From Marinifilum breve (GTDB taxonomy: Bacteria > Bacteroidota > Bacteroidia > Bacteroidales > Marinifilaceae), in the NCBI RefSeq assembly GCF_003202155.1, contig NZ_QFLI01000002.1, forward strand, positions 186,001-250,000: DNA of 64,000 nucleotides. The letters are read 5' to 3'. The notes beneath the pieces were generated by a model, which was not told the origin of the DNA, made no database searches, and saw only the letters and a program-made list of their open reading frames with translations. This document shows, one piece after another, positions 23,727 to 31,044 of the stretch. Position 1 is the first letter of the stretch. The number at the start of each line of letters is the position of its first letter. The translations under genes and the position numbers were made by a program.

Positions 23727-24563
23727 ATGGAGAAACAAGTTTGGTTTATAACCGGAGCATCATCCGGTTTTGGAAAAGCAATCGCAGAATATGGAATTCA
23801 ACAAGGACATCAAGTAATCGTTACCGCTCGAAGAGTGGAAATCTTAAATTCAATAAAAGAAATAGCTCCTGATCAGGTTGAGGTCATTCAAATGGATGTT
23901 ACCAGGAAGGATCAGGTTGAGAAAGCAGTCAGACAAGCCATTCAAAAATTTGACCGCGTTGATGTTTTATTCAATAATGCTGGCTATGGAATGGTTGGTG
24001 CTGTAGAAGAAACTTCAGAAGAAGATTTACGTGCACAGTTCGAGACCAATTTCTTTGGTGCAGTTCAGGTCATTCAATCCTTCCTGCCTCAATTCCGCAA
24101 ACAACAAAGTGGAAGCATTGTAAATATAAGCAGCAGTGTAGGTCAGTTCTCAATGCCAGGATTTGGACCCTATTCGGCATCTAAGTTTGCATTGGAAGGA
24201 ATCTCTGAGGCATTAGCTGGTGAAATGGCTGCTTTTGGTGTGCGAGTTTTAATTGTTGAGCCAGGAGCATTCCATACAGGTTTTGCAGGAAGTGCATTCA
24301 AACATACAACAGCAATGGATGAATATAGTGCAACTGTTGGCGGAGTTAGAGAATTCGTGAACAATGCAGCAGCACAGGGTTTGGGAAGCGATCCTAATAA
24401 ACTTCCTAAGGCAATTGATCAGGCATTACAAAGCAAAAATATGCCATTACGCCTTCAATTGGGTGAAGATGCAATAGATACCGTTCGTGCTCATTCTAAT
24501 CAACTTCTGGAGGATATGAAACAATGGGAAGATGTTTCAAGAGATGTAAATTTTAATAACTAA
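23727..24563 (+). CDS. short-chain dehydrogenase/reductase
   Basis: Encodes 278 residues of a classical SDR: TGASSGFGKA (9-18), FNNAGYGM, VNISSSVGQ with the catalytic Ser, and YSASK with Tyr and Lys intact. The C-terminal extension (EPGAFHTGFAGSAF, then PKAIDQAL) is typical of the NAD(P)-dependent oxidoreductase branch widespread in bacteria. Cytosolic. It is under AraC site 4 and 12 bases before a SnoaL-like lipoprotein gene. Confidence 0.93.
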   Translation: MEKQVWFITGASSGFGKAIAEYGIQQGHQVIVTARRVEILNSIKEIAPDQVEVIQMDVTRKDQVEKAVRQAIQKFDRVDVLFNNAGYGMVGAVEETSEEDLRAQFETNFFGAVQVIQSFLPQFRKQQSGSIVNISSSVGQFSMPGFGPYSASKFALEGISEALAGEMAAFGVRVLIVEPGAFHTGFAGSAFKHTTAMDEYSATVGGVREFVNNAAAQGLGSDPNKLPKAIDQALQSKNMPLRLQLGEDAIDTVRAHSNQLLEDMKQWEDVSRDVNFNN

Positions 24564-24575
24564 AAAATAGTAAGG

Positions 24576-25022
24576 ATGAAAAGAATACTAATACTGCTAT
24601 TCATATCAGGTCAGTTATACGCTTGTGATAAAAGCGATAGCTCTATTGAAACTGAAGAAGCATTAACAGAAGAGGAAATAACGGAAACAAATGATTCTGT
24701 ACCAATGGATGCTGGAGTAAAGGCATATTTTGATGCTGTGGCTGCACAAGATTTAGAAGCCTCGGTAAGTGGTTTTGCAGATAACATTAGTGTGAATATT
24801 GCAGGAATGCGATTTAATGGAACTGAAGAGGTTCGAGGATTTATTCAGCGTGATGTAATTGGAGGAATCTACACCATTGAAAAAGTGTTTAATGATGAAG
24901 GTGAGCAAGTAGTTCACTGCTTATTTCAGCCTGAGGGTTGGAACAATCCAGAACCTCCTATCGAATATCGTTTTACCTCCGAAAATGATAAAGTGATTCA
25001 ATGGACTGGTAAATACCGATAG
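24576..25022 (+). CDS. SnoaL/NTF2-like lipoprotein
   Basis: Encodes 148 residues. A lipoprotein signal (GQLYAC, Cys17) and an acidic linker (TEEALTEEEITETND) precede an NTF2-like domain from about residue 45 (VKAYFDAVAAQDLEASVSGFADNISVNIAG). It would sit on the periplasmic face of a membrane. It is cotranscribed with the SDR at 23727. A ligand-binding or isomerase role is possible; no function can be assigned. Confidence 0.82.
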   Translation: MKRILILLFISGQLYACDKSDSSIETEEALTEEEITETNDSVPMDAGVKAYFDAVAAQDLEASVSGFADNISVNIAGMRFNGTEEVRGFIQRDVIGGIYTIEKVFNDEGEQVVHCLFQPEGWNNPEPPIEYRFTSENDKVIQWTGKYR

Positions 25023-25048
25023 AAAATCAAGCCATAAAACAACAGATC

Positions 25049-25120
25049 TTTGAAATTTATACTTCTTGATTTGAAATGATAATTCAAGTAACTTATAAAG
25101 TGAAGATCTTTGTATTACAA
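25049..25120 (+). promoter_or_regulatory. AraC direct-repeat operator and promoter, site 5
   Basis: Half-sites TTTGAAATTTATACTT (25049-25064) and TTTGAAATGATAATTC (25070-25085), 21-bp period. The -7 element GATCTTTG starts at 25105, 35 bp after half-site 2 starts; only its first base departs from TAnnTTTG. The leader is short (about 25 bases). TTGTA-T-TACAA (25110-25120) overlaps the -7 element. Confidence 0.75.
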
Positions 25121-25136
25121 TCAATAACAAAAAGAT

Positions 25137-25646
25137 ATGAGAACAATTGTAATTGCATTATTAAGCATGATTTCGATAACAGTAAACGCACAAAATATGA
25201 AAGATATTAATGAAACAATAGCACAGTTTTTTGTAGCCAGTGATAATAGAGATTGGAATAAAGTAGAAGCAATTTTTGCAAATGAGGTTGAACTGGATTA
25301 TTCAAGCATGAATGGAAACCCTGCTATGACTTTAAGTCCGAAACAAATTACCGATAGCTGGAAAACTGTTCTTCCTGGTTTTACACATACTCACCATCAG
25401 ATAGGAAATATGATCAGCAAAGCTAATGGGAATAGTGCTGAAGCATTTTGCTACGGAACAGCAACTCATTATTTAGAACACGAAGCAGGAAATGTGTGGA
25501 CGGTTGTTGGATCGTACAATTTTGAACTAAAACTGGATGGAGAAAACTGGAGAATTAGCAAAATGAAGTTCAACTTTAAATACATGGATGGTAACACACA
25601 ACTTCCACAAGTGGCAATTGAAAAAGTAAAAGAATCAAACAAATAA
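25137..25646 (+). CDS. exported SnoaL/NTF2-like protein
   Basis: Encodes 169 residues with a signal peptide (cleavage near ITVNAQ) and a SnoaL-4-type domain: MKDINETIAQFFVASDNRDWNKVEAIFANEVELDYSS, then THTHHQIGN and ATHYLEHEAGNVWTVVGSYNFEL. Relatives include hydroxylating and dehydrating enzymes, but no catalytic set can be confirmed. It is the first gene of a four-gene operon (three SnoaL-like proteins and an alpha/beta hydrolase) under AraC site 5. Confidence 0.85.
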   Translation: MRTIVIALLSMISITVNAQNMKDINETIAQFFVASDNRDWNKVEAIFANEVELDYSSMNGNPAMTLSPKQITDSWKTVLPGFTHTHHQIGNMISKANGNSAEAFCYGTATHYLEHEAGNVWTVVGSYNFELKLDGENWRISKMKFNFKYMDGNTQLPQVAIEKVKESNK

Positions 25647-25649
25647 GAA

Positions 25650-26009
25650 ATGGAAAGAAAATATAAACACGTAGATACATTATCAAATGCATTAGACAGC
25701 AAAAACCTTGAAAAGGTATTGGAATATTTAAGTGACGACTGTGTATTAATTGCAGGAAACGGTGAAGCTGTGAATGGTAAGGAAAATATTGGCAAAGTAT
25801 TCGAGGGCTTCTTCCCTGCTGTAAAATCCACAGCGCATGATGTCACAGATATTTTTGAATCAGGTGAATCTCTGGTGCACCGTGGTACTGTCACCTATAC
25901 CCGTTTGGATAATTCGCAACTTACCGTGCCTTTCTGTGATGTTTTTAAAATGAAAGATGGCTTGATTAGCGAATATTACATTTATATCGATTGGTCAGAA
26001 TTATTCTAG
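25650..26009 (+). CDS. SnoaL/NTF2-like protein, cytosolic
   Basis: Encodes 119 residues, one NTF2-like domain (VDTLSNALDSKNLEKVLEYLSDDCVLIAGNGEAVNGKENIGKVFEGFF, then FCDVFKMKDGLISEYYIYIDW). No signal peptide, unlike both flanking SnoaL-like genes. It starts 3 bases after the preceding gene. Function unknown; the final strand-rich part is the usual dimer face of this fold. Confidence 0.85.
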   Translation: MERKYKHVDTLSNALDSKNLEKVLEYLSDDCVLIAGNGEAVNGKENIGKVFEGFFPAVKSTAHDVTDIFESGESLVHRGTVTYTRLDNSQLTVPFCDVFKMKDGLISEYYIYIDWSELF

Positions 26010-26022
26010 AAAATCTAATACA

Positions 26023-26556
26023 ATGAAAAAAATATTAATCGCATTAATAGTTGCAGCAACTTTCTTAGCTGCTTGCAATCAGGAAAAAGTTAACGAATTG
26101 GAAACTCTTAAAAAAGAAGTAAAAATGAAAAACGAAATAGCAGAAAGAAATAAGGCCAATTCTATAGCATTTTTGAAAGCCTTGGAAGCAATGGATGTAA
26201 ATGCTGTAGTTGCATTATTTGCCGAAGACGGTGTACAAATTAATCCCTATGCATCTGGATTATTTTCTGATGGCGTAAAGGGACATGATGAAATAAGAAA
26301 GTATTGGGAAGTTCCATTTTCAACTTTCCCTTCAATGAAGTTCATAATTCATGAAACATTCGCAATGGAAGACCCAAATAGAACTCTGATACGTTGTAAA
26401 GGGAAAATTGAAATGCCAAATAATAGCGGATGGTACGACAATGATTACTACCTAACATTCAAATTCAACCAAGAAGGGAAAATTACTGAATATGTAGAAA
26501 TTTTTAATCCAATTGTAGCAGCACGTGGGTTCGGTTTAACAGATAAAATTAAATAA
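26023..26556 (+). CDS. SnoaL/NTF2-like lipoprotein (exported paralogue of the protein at 10781)
   Basis: Encodes 177 residues. A lipoprotein signal (FLAAC, Cys18) and a short coiled-coil-like helix (EKVNELETLKKEVKMKNEIAERNKAN) precede a domain closely similar to the cytosolic SnoaL-like protein at 10781 (ALFAEDGVQINPYAS, AMEDPNRTLIRCKGKIEM, VEIFNPIVAARGFGLTDKIK). The same activity seems to be wanted on both sides of the membrane. It starts 2 bases before an exported alpha/beta hydrolase gene. Confidence 0.85.
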   Translation: MKKILIALIVAATFLAACNQEKVNELETLKKEVKMKNEIAERNKANSIAFLKALEAMDVNAVVALFAEDGVQINPYASGLFSDGVKGHDEIRKYWEVPFSTFPSMKFIIHETFAMEDPNRTLIRCKGKIEMPNNSGWYDNDYYLTFKFNQEGKITEYVEIFNPIVAARGFGLTDKIK

Positions 26557-26558
26557 TC

Positions 26559-27512
26559 ATGAAGAAATTATTAGTCGCATTTACTCTATTGATCAGTGTA
26601 TCAGTAGTAGCTCAAAAAAACACAGAAATGGAAAAAGTAAATTTTGAAAGCAAAGGAGTAAAATTAGTAGGTGATGTATTTTATCCTGCAAATTACGATC
26701 AAGGCAAAAAATATCCAGCGATTATCGTTACAGGAGCCTGGACAACAGTAAAAGAGCAAATGCCTATGCTTTACGCAAAAAAACTTGCTGAAAAAGGATT
26801 CATCACAATGGTTTTTGATTTTAGAGGTTGGGGAGAATCTGAAGGAAATAATCGTTACTTAGAAGATCCTATTCGTAAAACTGAAGATATTGTTGCCGCT
26901 GCAGAATATTTAAAAACCCGATCAGATGTAGCTTCGAAAGAAGTAGGTGGTTTAGGTGTTTGCGCAAGCTCGGGATATATGATTAAGGCATATACTGAAA
27001 ATGCATTCAATTCTGTAGCCATTGTAGCTCCTTGGTTACACAACGAAGCAATTGCAACTCCTGTTTACGGTGGCGAAGAATCAGTAAAAAATTTAATTGC
27101 CTTAGGCGATAAAGCTCAAAAAGAATTTGAAGCTAAGGGAGAATTGCAAGTCATTACGGCTGCTAGTACTACTGATAAGAATTCATTAATGTACCAAGCA
27201 CCGTACTATACTGAAAAAGACAGAGGTTTAATTCCTGAGTTTGATAATAAATTCAATATTGCTTCTTGGAGACCATGGCTAACTTTTGATGCCATTCAGT
27301 ATGCAGATCAACTTCCAGGAAAAGTATTGTTTGTTGAATCAGAATCAATTGCCTTACCACAAGGAAGCAAAGCTTTTAAAGCAATTGCTGGCGATAAAGT
27401 AGAATCAGTGAACTTACCTGGTGTTACACAATTTGATTTCTATGACAAGCCTGAGCCTGTTGAAAAATCGGTAAACAGCGTAGCAGCCTTTATGACTAAG
27501 GAATTAAAGTAA
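26559..27512 (+). CDS. exported alpha/beta hydrolase with Cys at the nucleophile elbow
   Basis: Encodes 317 residues: a signal peptide (cleavage near VSVVAQ), then an alpha/beta hydrolase (YPAIIVTGAWTTVKEQM, FDFRGWGESEGNNRYLED, elbow GVCASSGYM). The elbow residue is Cys, as in dienelactone hydrolase-like and YcjY-like proteins. The protein at 27880 is a close paralogue without a signal. It probably hydrolyses esters, lactones or acyl groups in the periplasm. Last gene of the site-5 operon. Confidence 0.87.
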   Translation: MKKLLVAFTLLISVSVVAQKNTEMEKVNFESKGVKLVGDVFYPANYDQGKKYPAIIVTGAWTTVKEQMPMLYAKKLAEKGFITMVFDFRGWGESEGNNRYLEDPIRKTEDIVAAAEYLKTRSDVASKEVGGLGVCASSGYMIKAYTENAFNSVAIVAPWLHNEAIATPVYGGEESVKNLIALGDKAQKEFEAKGELQVITAASTTDKNSLMYQAPYYTEKDRGLIPEFDNKFNIASWRPWLTFDAIQYADQLPGKVLFVESESIALPQGSKAFKAIAGDKVESVNLPGVTQFDFYDKPEPVEKSVNSVAAFMTKELK

Positions 27513-27879
27513 TCTGATATACCAACATTTGATATTCCCACTCCATGTCTACTCTCTATATACAAATTAAAGTATTGCATTTTCAGGTTGAGTGTTTCCC
27601 TTCCAGGGAACCGAAACGAAGTGAAGCTCGTGAACAGTTGACGTGTGAACAAACTGTCGATAGACTAAAGGGTGAAATAGTATATTTTTTATTCTAAAAA
27701 CACCCCTCTGCCTGTAGGCATCTCCCCTAGAAGGGGAGAATCTGGAAATTAAAAGATTGCATACCTAATTCTTTGTTGAATTATATTCACGAATAGAAAT
27801 GTGTATAAAGAGTAGAACCCATGTGGGATTATCAAAATCAGTTTAAAGTAATCGATACTAAAGCAAAAAATAAGCAAAC
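27513..27879. other. non-coding gap containing an intergenic palindromic repeat
   Basis: No gene is seen. Most of it is the palindromic element at 27595-27743 plus AT-rich flanks. There is no clear terminator for the upstream operon unless the palindrome acts as one. Confidence 0.5.
27595..27743. repeat. palindromic intergenic repeat, family P, copy 1
   Basis: An arm reading CACCCCTCTGCCTGTAGGCA then TCTCCCCTAGAAGGGGAG (27701-27738) is preceded by its imperfect complement (TTTCCCTTCCAGGGAA at 27596, TAAAGGGTG at 27666), with about 50 bases inserted in the left arm. A second copy with arms in the opposite order lies at 51843-51937. It looks like a dispersed non-coding repeat. Confidence 0.6.
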
Positions 27880-28788
27880 GTGAAAACAGTAAATTTTAAA
27901 AGTGAAGGACTAAATCTAGTCGGTAACTTATACTATCCAGCCAATTACAAAAAAGGTGAATCCTATCCTGCTATTATTGTTGCAGGTAGCTGGACAACTG
28001 TTAAAGAGCAAATGTCTGGTTTGTATGCCTCACGATTTGCAAAAGAAGGTTTTATTGCATTGGCATTCGATTTCAGAAACTATGGCCAGAGCGAAGGAGA
28101 ACCTCGTTTCTTGGAGGATCCGGCAATGAAGGTTGAGGATATAAAAAATGCAGTAAGTTATTTACAAACACTGCCTGAGGTAAACATAGATAAAATTGGA
28201 ACATTTGCAGTTTGTGCCGGTTCTATGTACACACTAATGGCTGCTGCTGAAGATATTCGCATTAAAGCCGTTGTTACAGCTGCTTCCTGGTTGCAAGATC
28301 AAGAAGCGGTAAAATTATTCTATGGTGGTGAAGATGGTGTAAACTCCAAAATTGTAGCTGCACAAAAAGCCAAAGAAGCATTTGCCATAGATGGCTTGGT
28401 TGAATACATCGAAACCATTTCTACAACCAATCCAGCCGCTGCAATGTACGGAACATACGATTACTATTTGAATCCAGAAAGAGGTGCAGTAAAAGAATGG
28501 AGTCATGATAAATTTGCTGTAATGAGCTGGGAAGATTGTTTGACGGTTAACCCGATGCCTTATGCTTCAAAATTAATGGCTCCTACATTAATGATTCACT
28601 CTGATGGCTGTGTTCTCCCTCAGTATACCAAAAACTTCTTCGCTAAAATTGCAACAGAAGATAAAAAGTTGGATTGGCTTGAAACAGACTTAGATTCACC
28701 CATGCAGCAATTCAATTTTTACGACCAGGAAAAGGAAGTAAGCTTGTCGGTTGAAAAAGCTACACAGTGGTATAACACAAAATTATAA
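27880..28788 (+). CDS. cytosolic alpha/beta hydrolase, paralogue of the exported one
   Basis: Encodes 302 residues from a GTG start; the first residues (KTVNFKSEGLNLVGNLYYPANY) align with the mature N-terminus of the exported paralogue at 26559, so no signal is missing. The elbow is AVCAGSMYT, again with Cys as the apparent nucleophile. FDFRNYGQSEGEPRFLED and the PTLMIHSDGCVLP region near the acid/His part are conserved. Cytosolic ester, lactone or acyl hydrolase by family. It has its own leader and a terminator downstream. Confidence 0.87.
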   Translation: MKTVNFKSEGLNLVGNLYYPANYKKGESYPAIIVAGSWTTVKEQMSGLYASRFAKEGFIALAFDFRNYGQSEGEPRFLEDPAMKVEDIKNAVSYLQTLPEVNIDKIGTFAVCAGSMYTLMAAAEDIRIKAVVTAASWLQDQEAVKLFYGGEDGVNSKIVAAQKAKEAFAIDGLVEYIETISTTNPAAAMYGTYDYYLNPERGAVKEWSHDKFAVMSWEDCLTVNPMPYASKLMAPTLMIHSDGCVLPQYTKNFFAKIATEDKKLDWLETDLDSPMQQFNFYDQEKEVSLSVEKATQWYNTKL

Positions 28789-28813
28789 TAGACAATTGGG
28801 TTAGAAAATGAGA

Positions 28814-28849
28814 GGCGGGCTTTTTGAAAACAAAAGGTTCGTCTTTTTG
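28814..28849 (+). terminator. intrinsic terminator after the hydrolase gene
   Basis: GGCGGGCTTTTTG and CAAAAGGTTCGTC pair over 13 positions if G-U pairs are allowed, with an AAAA loop and a T-run after it. This orientation works for plus-strand transcripts. Confidence 0.7.
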
Positions 28850-28875
28850 TTTGTAAATCAATAAAAGAATAGATT

Positions 28876-29571
28876 ATGAATAAAATAGCATTGGTAACAG
28901 GTTCAAACAGAGGCATAGGCTATGCAACAGTTAAAGAGCTTCTAAAGAAACATTACACAGTAATTCTTACCTCGCGTTCAAAAGAAGATGGTAAAAAAGC
29001 TTTTGAAAAACTGAAATCATATGGCGATCTCTATCATCATCAATTGGATGTATCAAATGAAGAAAGTGTAAGTAAAATTGCTGAATACATTAAAAACACA
29101 TTCGATAGACTGGATGTACTCATTAACAACGCAGGTATTAATTACGACACTTGGCATACAGCTTCAAGTGCCAGTATGGAGGAAGTGATGCAAACCATGA
29201 ATACCAATTTATTTGGAGCATGGCGTATGGCACAAGCAGTTATACCACTTATGAAAAAACAAAAGTCCGGGCATATAGTAAATGTTTCTAGTGGTGCAGG
29301 AGCTTTTAATGGAATGGGCGCAGGAACACCAGGCTACAGCATTTCCAAAGCAGCCATGAATGCACTAACGATAAAATTGGCTCACGATTTGAAAGGAAAT
29401 CACATTCTGGTTAATGCTGTTTGTCCCGGCTGGGTTCGCACCGATATGGGTGGAATGACCGCAACACGTAGTCCTAAAAAAGGAGCAGAAACCATTATTT
29501 GGGCAGCTGAACTGGAAGATAAATCTCTTACGGGTAAATTCTTTAGAGATATGAAGGAAATTGAATGGTGA
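28876..29571 (+). CDS. carbonyl-reductase-type SDR with intact active site
   Basis: Encodes 231 residues of the CBR1/plant-carbonyl-reductase-like SDR branch: TGSNRGIGYA (8-17), LTSRSKEDG (NADPH-type), INNAGIN, VNVSSGAGAF and YSISK, with Ser, Tyr and Lys all present. It therefore contrasts with the two longer relatives at 8786 and 14049, which lack Tyr. Cytosolic carbonyl reduction is expected. It stands alone between a terminator and a REP-like element. Confidence 0.92.
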   Translation: MNKIALVTGSNRGIGYATVKELLKKHYTVILTSRSKEDGKKAFEKLKSYGDLYHHQLDVSNEESVSKIAEYIKNTFDRLDVLINNAGINYDTWHTASSASMEEVMQTMNTNLFGAWRMAQAVIPLMKKQKSGHIVNVSSGAGAFNGMGAGTPGYSISKAAMNALTIKLAHDLKGNHILVNAVCPGWVRTDMGGMTATRSPKKGAETIIWAAELEDKSLTGKFFRDMKEIEW

Positions 29572-29597
29572 TAAATTAGATTCTGCCTACCTCGCTA

Positions 29598-29861
29598 GCG
29601 CGAGTTTGTAACTCGTGCTTTGCGAAAGCAATCTATCGGAATTATGCTCAAGCTTAGTTACGCTTAATATGTAGGAACATTTTAAGGTCGCAAAATTTTG
29701 ACAAGTTATCACATTGAATTATGATTTTTCTTGTGCAAGTTAAGCACGATAATGATAATTTTCTAAAACAAACTCATGCTAAAGAATTAGTCTATCCTTT
29801 TGTTCGCTTTCGATGATATTATTATTTTCTTCAAAAATAGACACGAGTTGCAAACTCGCGC
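29598..29861. repeat. pair of inverted REP-like hairpins
   Basis: GCGCGAGTTTGTAACTCGTG (29598-29617) and CACGAGTTGCAAACTCGCGC (29842-29861) are inverted copies with one mismatch, 224 bases apart. Each is itself a hairpin (CGAGTT-N3-AACTCG). This resembles the REP/REPIN arrangement mobilised by RAYT transposases, but no transposase is coded between or beside them. Confidence 0.65.
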
Positions 29862-29934
29862 CAGTATAGGGAATACCCATCTCAAAACTTAACAAATCAT
29901 TAACAATCTCCAAATCCAGTGATTTTCAACATAC

Positions 29935-29972
29935 CGCACACGCATGTAACCATATTTCAGTCCTGTGCGATA
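29935..29972 (+). promoter_or_regulatory. shared GTAACC block upstream of the VOC gene
   Basis: Second copy of the block at 448-485 (ATGTAACCATAT, two variable bases, CAG, one variable base, C, one variable base, TGT). Here it is enclosed by an inverted repeat CGCACA (29935-29940) / TGTGCG (29964-29969). A site for the nearby HxlR-type regulator or an alternative sigma factor is possible. Confidence 0.4.
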
Positions 29973-30025
29973 TTGATTTCCTTCCACTTTCGATCTAACA
30001 TTGCAGCATATTTCAAACAAGAATT

Positions 30026-30610
30026 ATGAGAGCAATTTTAATTTTATTAATGAGCATCAGCCTTTGTTTTCAGCTTGATGCACAAACTAAAACAACAAAG
30101 ATGAAAGATCAAAAAGTATATCCAAAGAGCTTTTCCCACATCGGGATTACAGTGCCTGATTTGGACAAGGCAGTAAAGTTTTACACCGAAGTAATGGGTT
30201 TTTATGTGATTATGCCTCCTACGGAAGTCTTGGAAGAAAATGAGACAGCAATCGGACAAATGTGTATTGATGTATTTGGCAAAGGTTGGGATAGCTTCCG
30301 CATTGCACATCTTTCAACCGGAGATCGTATTGGTATTGAACTATTCGAATTTAAAGAAAGTCAACCCAAAGCTCCGGAATTCAATCCATTTCAAACCGGA
30401 TTGTTCCATTTCTCGGTTCAGGATCCTGATGTAGAAGGATTGGTTCAAAAAATTGTTGAACATGGAGGAAAACAACGTATGCCTATTCGCGAGTACTATC
30501 CAGGAGATAAACCATACCGCATGTGCTATGTAGAAGATCCATTTGGAGTGGTATTCGAAATCTATTCCCACTCCTACGAACTTCATTATTCACCAGGAGC
30601 ATACAAGTAA
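30026..30610 (+). CDS. exported VOC-superfamily (glyoxalase-like) protein
   Basis: Encodes 194 residues: a signal peptide (cleavage near FQLDAQ) and a vicinal-oxygen-chelate domain with the expected metal-ligand positions (SFSHIGITVPDLDKAV, H38; RIGIELFEF; LFHFSVQDPDVEGLV; DPFGVVFEIYSHS). Glyoxalase I, fosfomycin-resistance and extradiol-type proteins share this fold, and most are cytosolic. Periplasmic export fits the other exported enzymes of the region. A 3' remnant of a second copy lies about 370 bases downstream. Confidence 0.85.
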   Translation: MRAILILLMSISLCFQLDAQTKTTKMKDQKVYPKSFSHIGITVPDLDKAVKFYTEVMGFYVIMPPTEVLEENETAIGQMCIDVFGKGWDSFRIAHLSTGDRIGIELFEFKESQPKAPEFNPFQTGLFHFSVQDPDVEGLVQKIVEHGGKQRMPIREYYPGDKPYRMCYVEDPFGVVFEIYSHSYELHYSPGAYK

Positions 30611-31021
30611 GGCATTGCAATGAAGTTTAGAATGCGTAAGGTATAACTTCACTCTACCAAGAAGTTGGAACGGGCTTTGCGGGCATTGGAAGGTCGGGCT
30701 GATTCTACGTAGAAAAACTTTTAGAAAGACGGAGAAGCTGAGAACTTTGTTCGAAGATCACTCCGCCGCACTTAAAGTTTTTCAAGTAGAAGTAGTTTGA
30801 GCTTACACGCCCTAGATTTTTTGCTGACTTTTTTATCAATGTACCGAACGAAGTGAGATCATGAATGCCCGTATAAATTATTCGATGAATCAAAAAGTCA
30901 GAGCCTTGCGGCTTGAGCATATAAATTGAATCAGTAAGAAATAAAATACATCTTCGATATTCCACGGAAAGAAGCAAAACATATGTCATACAGAAGATCT
31001 TTTGGAAGTGGTATTCAAAAT
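30611..31021. other. non-coding gap of unusual composition with VOC remnant
   Basis: No gene supported. From about 30660 to 30960 the sequence is less AT-rich than the other gaps and contains many CG-bearing words. One 94-codon minus-strand frame crosses it but lacks a recognisable domain or leader. The style recalls dispersed non-coding repeats; copy number cannot be judged from one window. Confidence 0.4.
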
Positions 31022-31044
31022 CTATTCACCAGGAGAGTACAAGT
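30979..31044 (+). pseudogene. 3' remnant of a second VOC gene
   Basis: The stretch from CATATGTCATACAGAAGATC to GAGAGTACAAGTGA matches the end of the VOC gene at 30520-30610 (same word order: GTGGTATTCAAAATCTATTC, TCACCAGGAG, TACAAG, stop). About 20 bases in the middle are deleted. The rest of the gene is gone. Its last 20 or so bases are read on the other strand as the tail of the HxlR gene. Confidence 0.75.

Larger units (their letters stand above)
29572..30025. other. non-coding gap with REP-like pair and VOC promoter region
   Basis: No gene. The left half is the inverted REP-like pair; the right part has the shared GTAACC block and a leader to the VOC gene. The segment between the REPs shows no open frame that can be supported. 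Confidence 0.6.

Noticed and set aside
30705-30989. 94-codon minus-strand frame as a gene
   Set aside because: No recognisable domain, no promoter or ribosome site, and it lies in an odd-composition gap that overlaps the VOC remnant; more likely repeat DNA.
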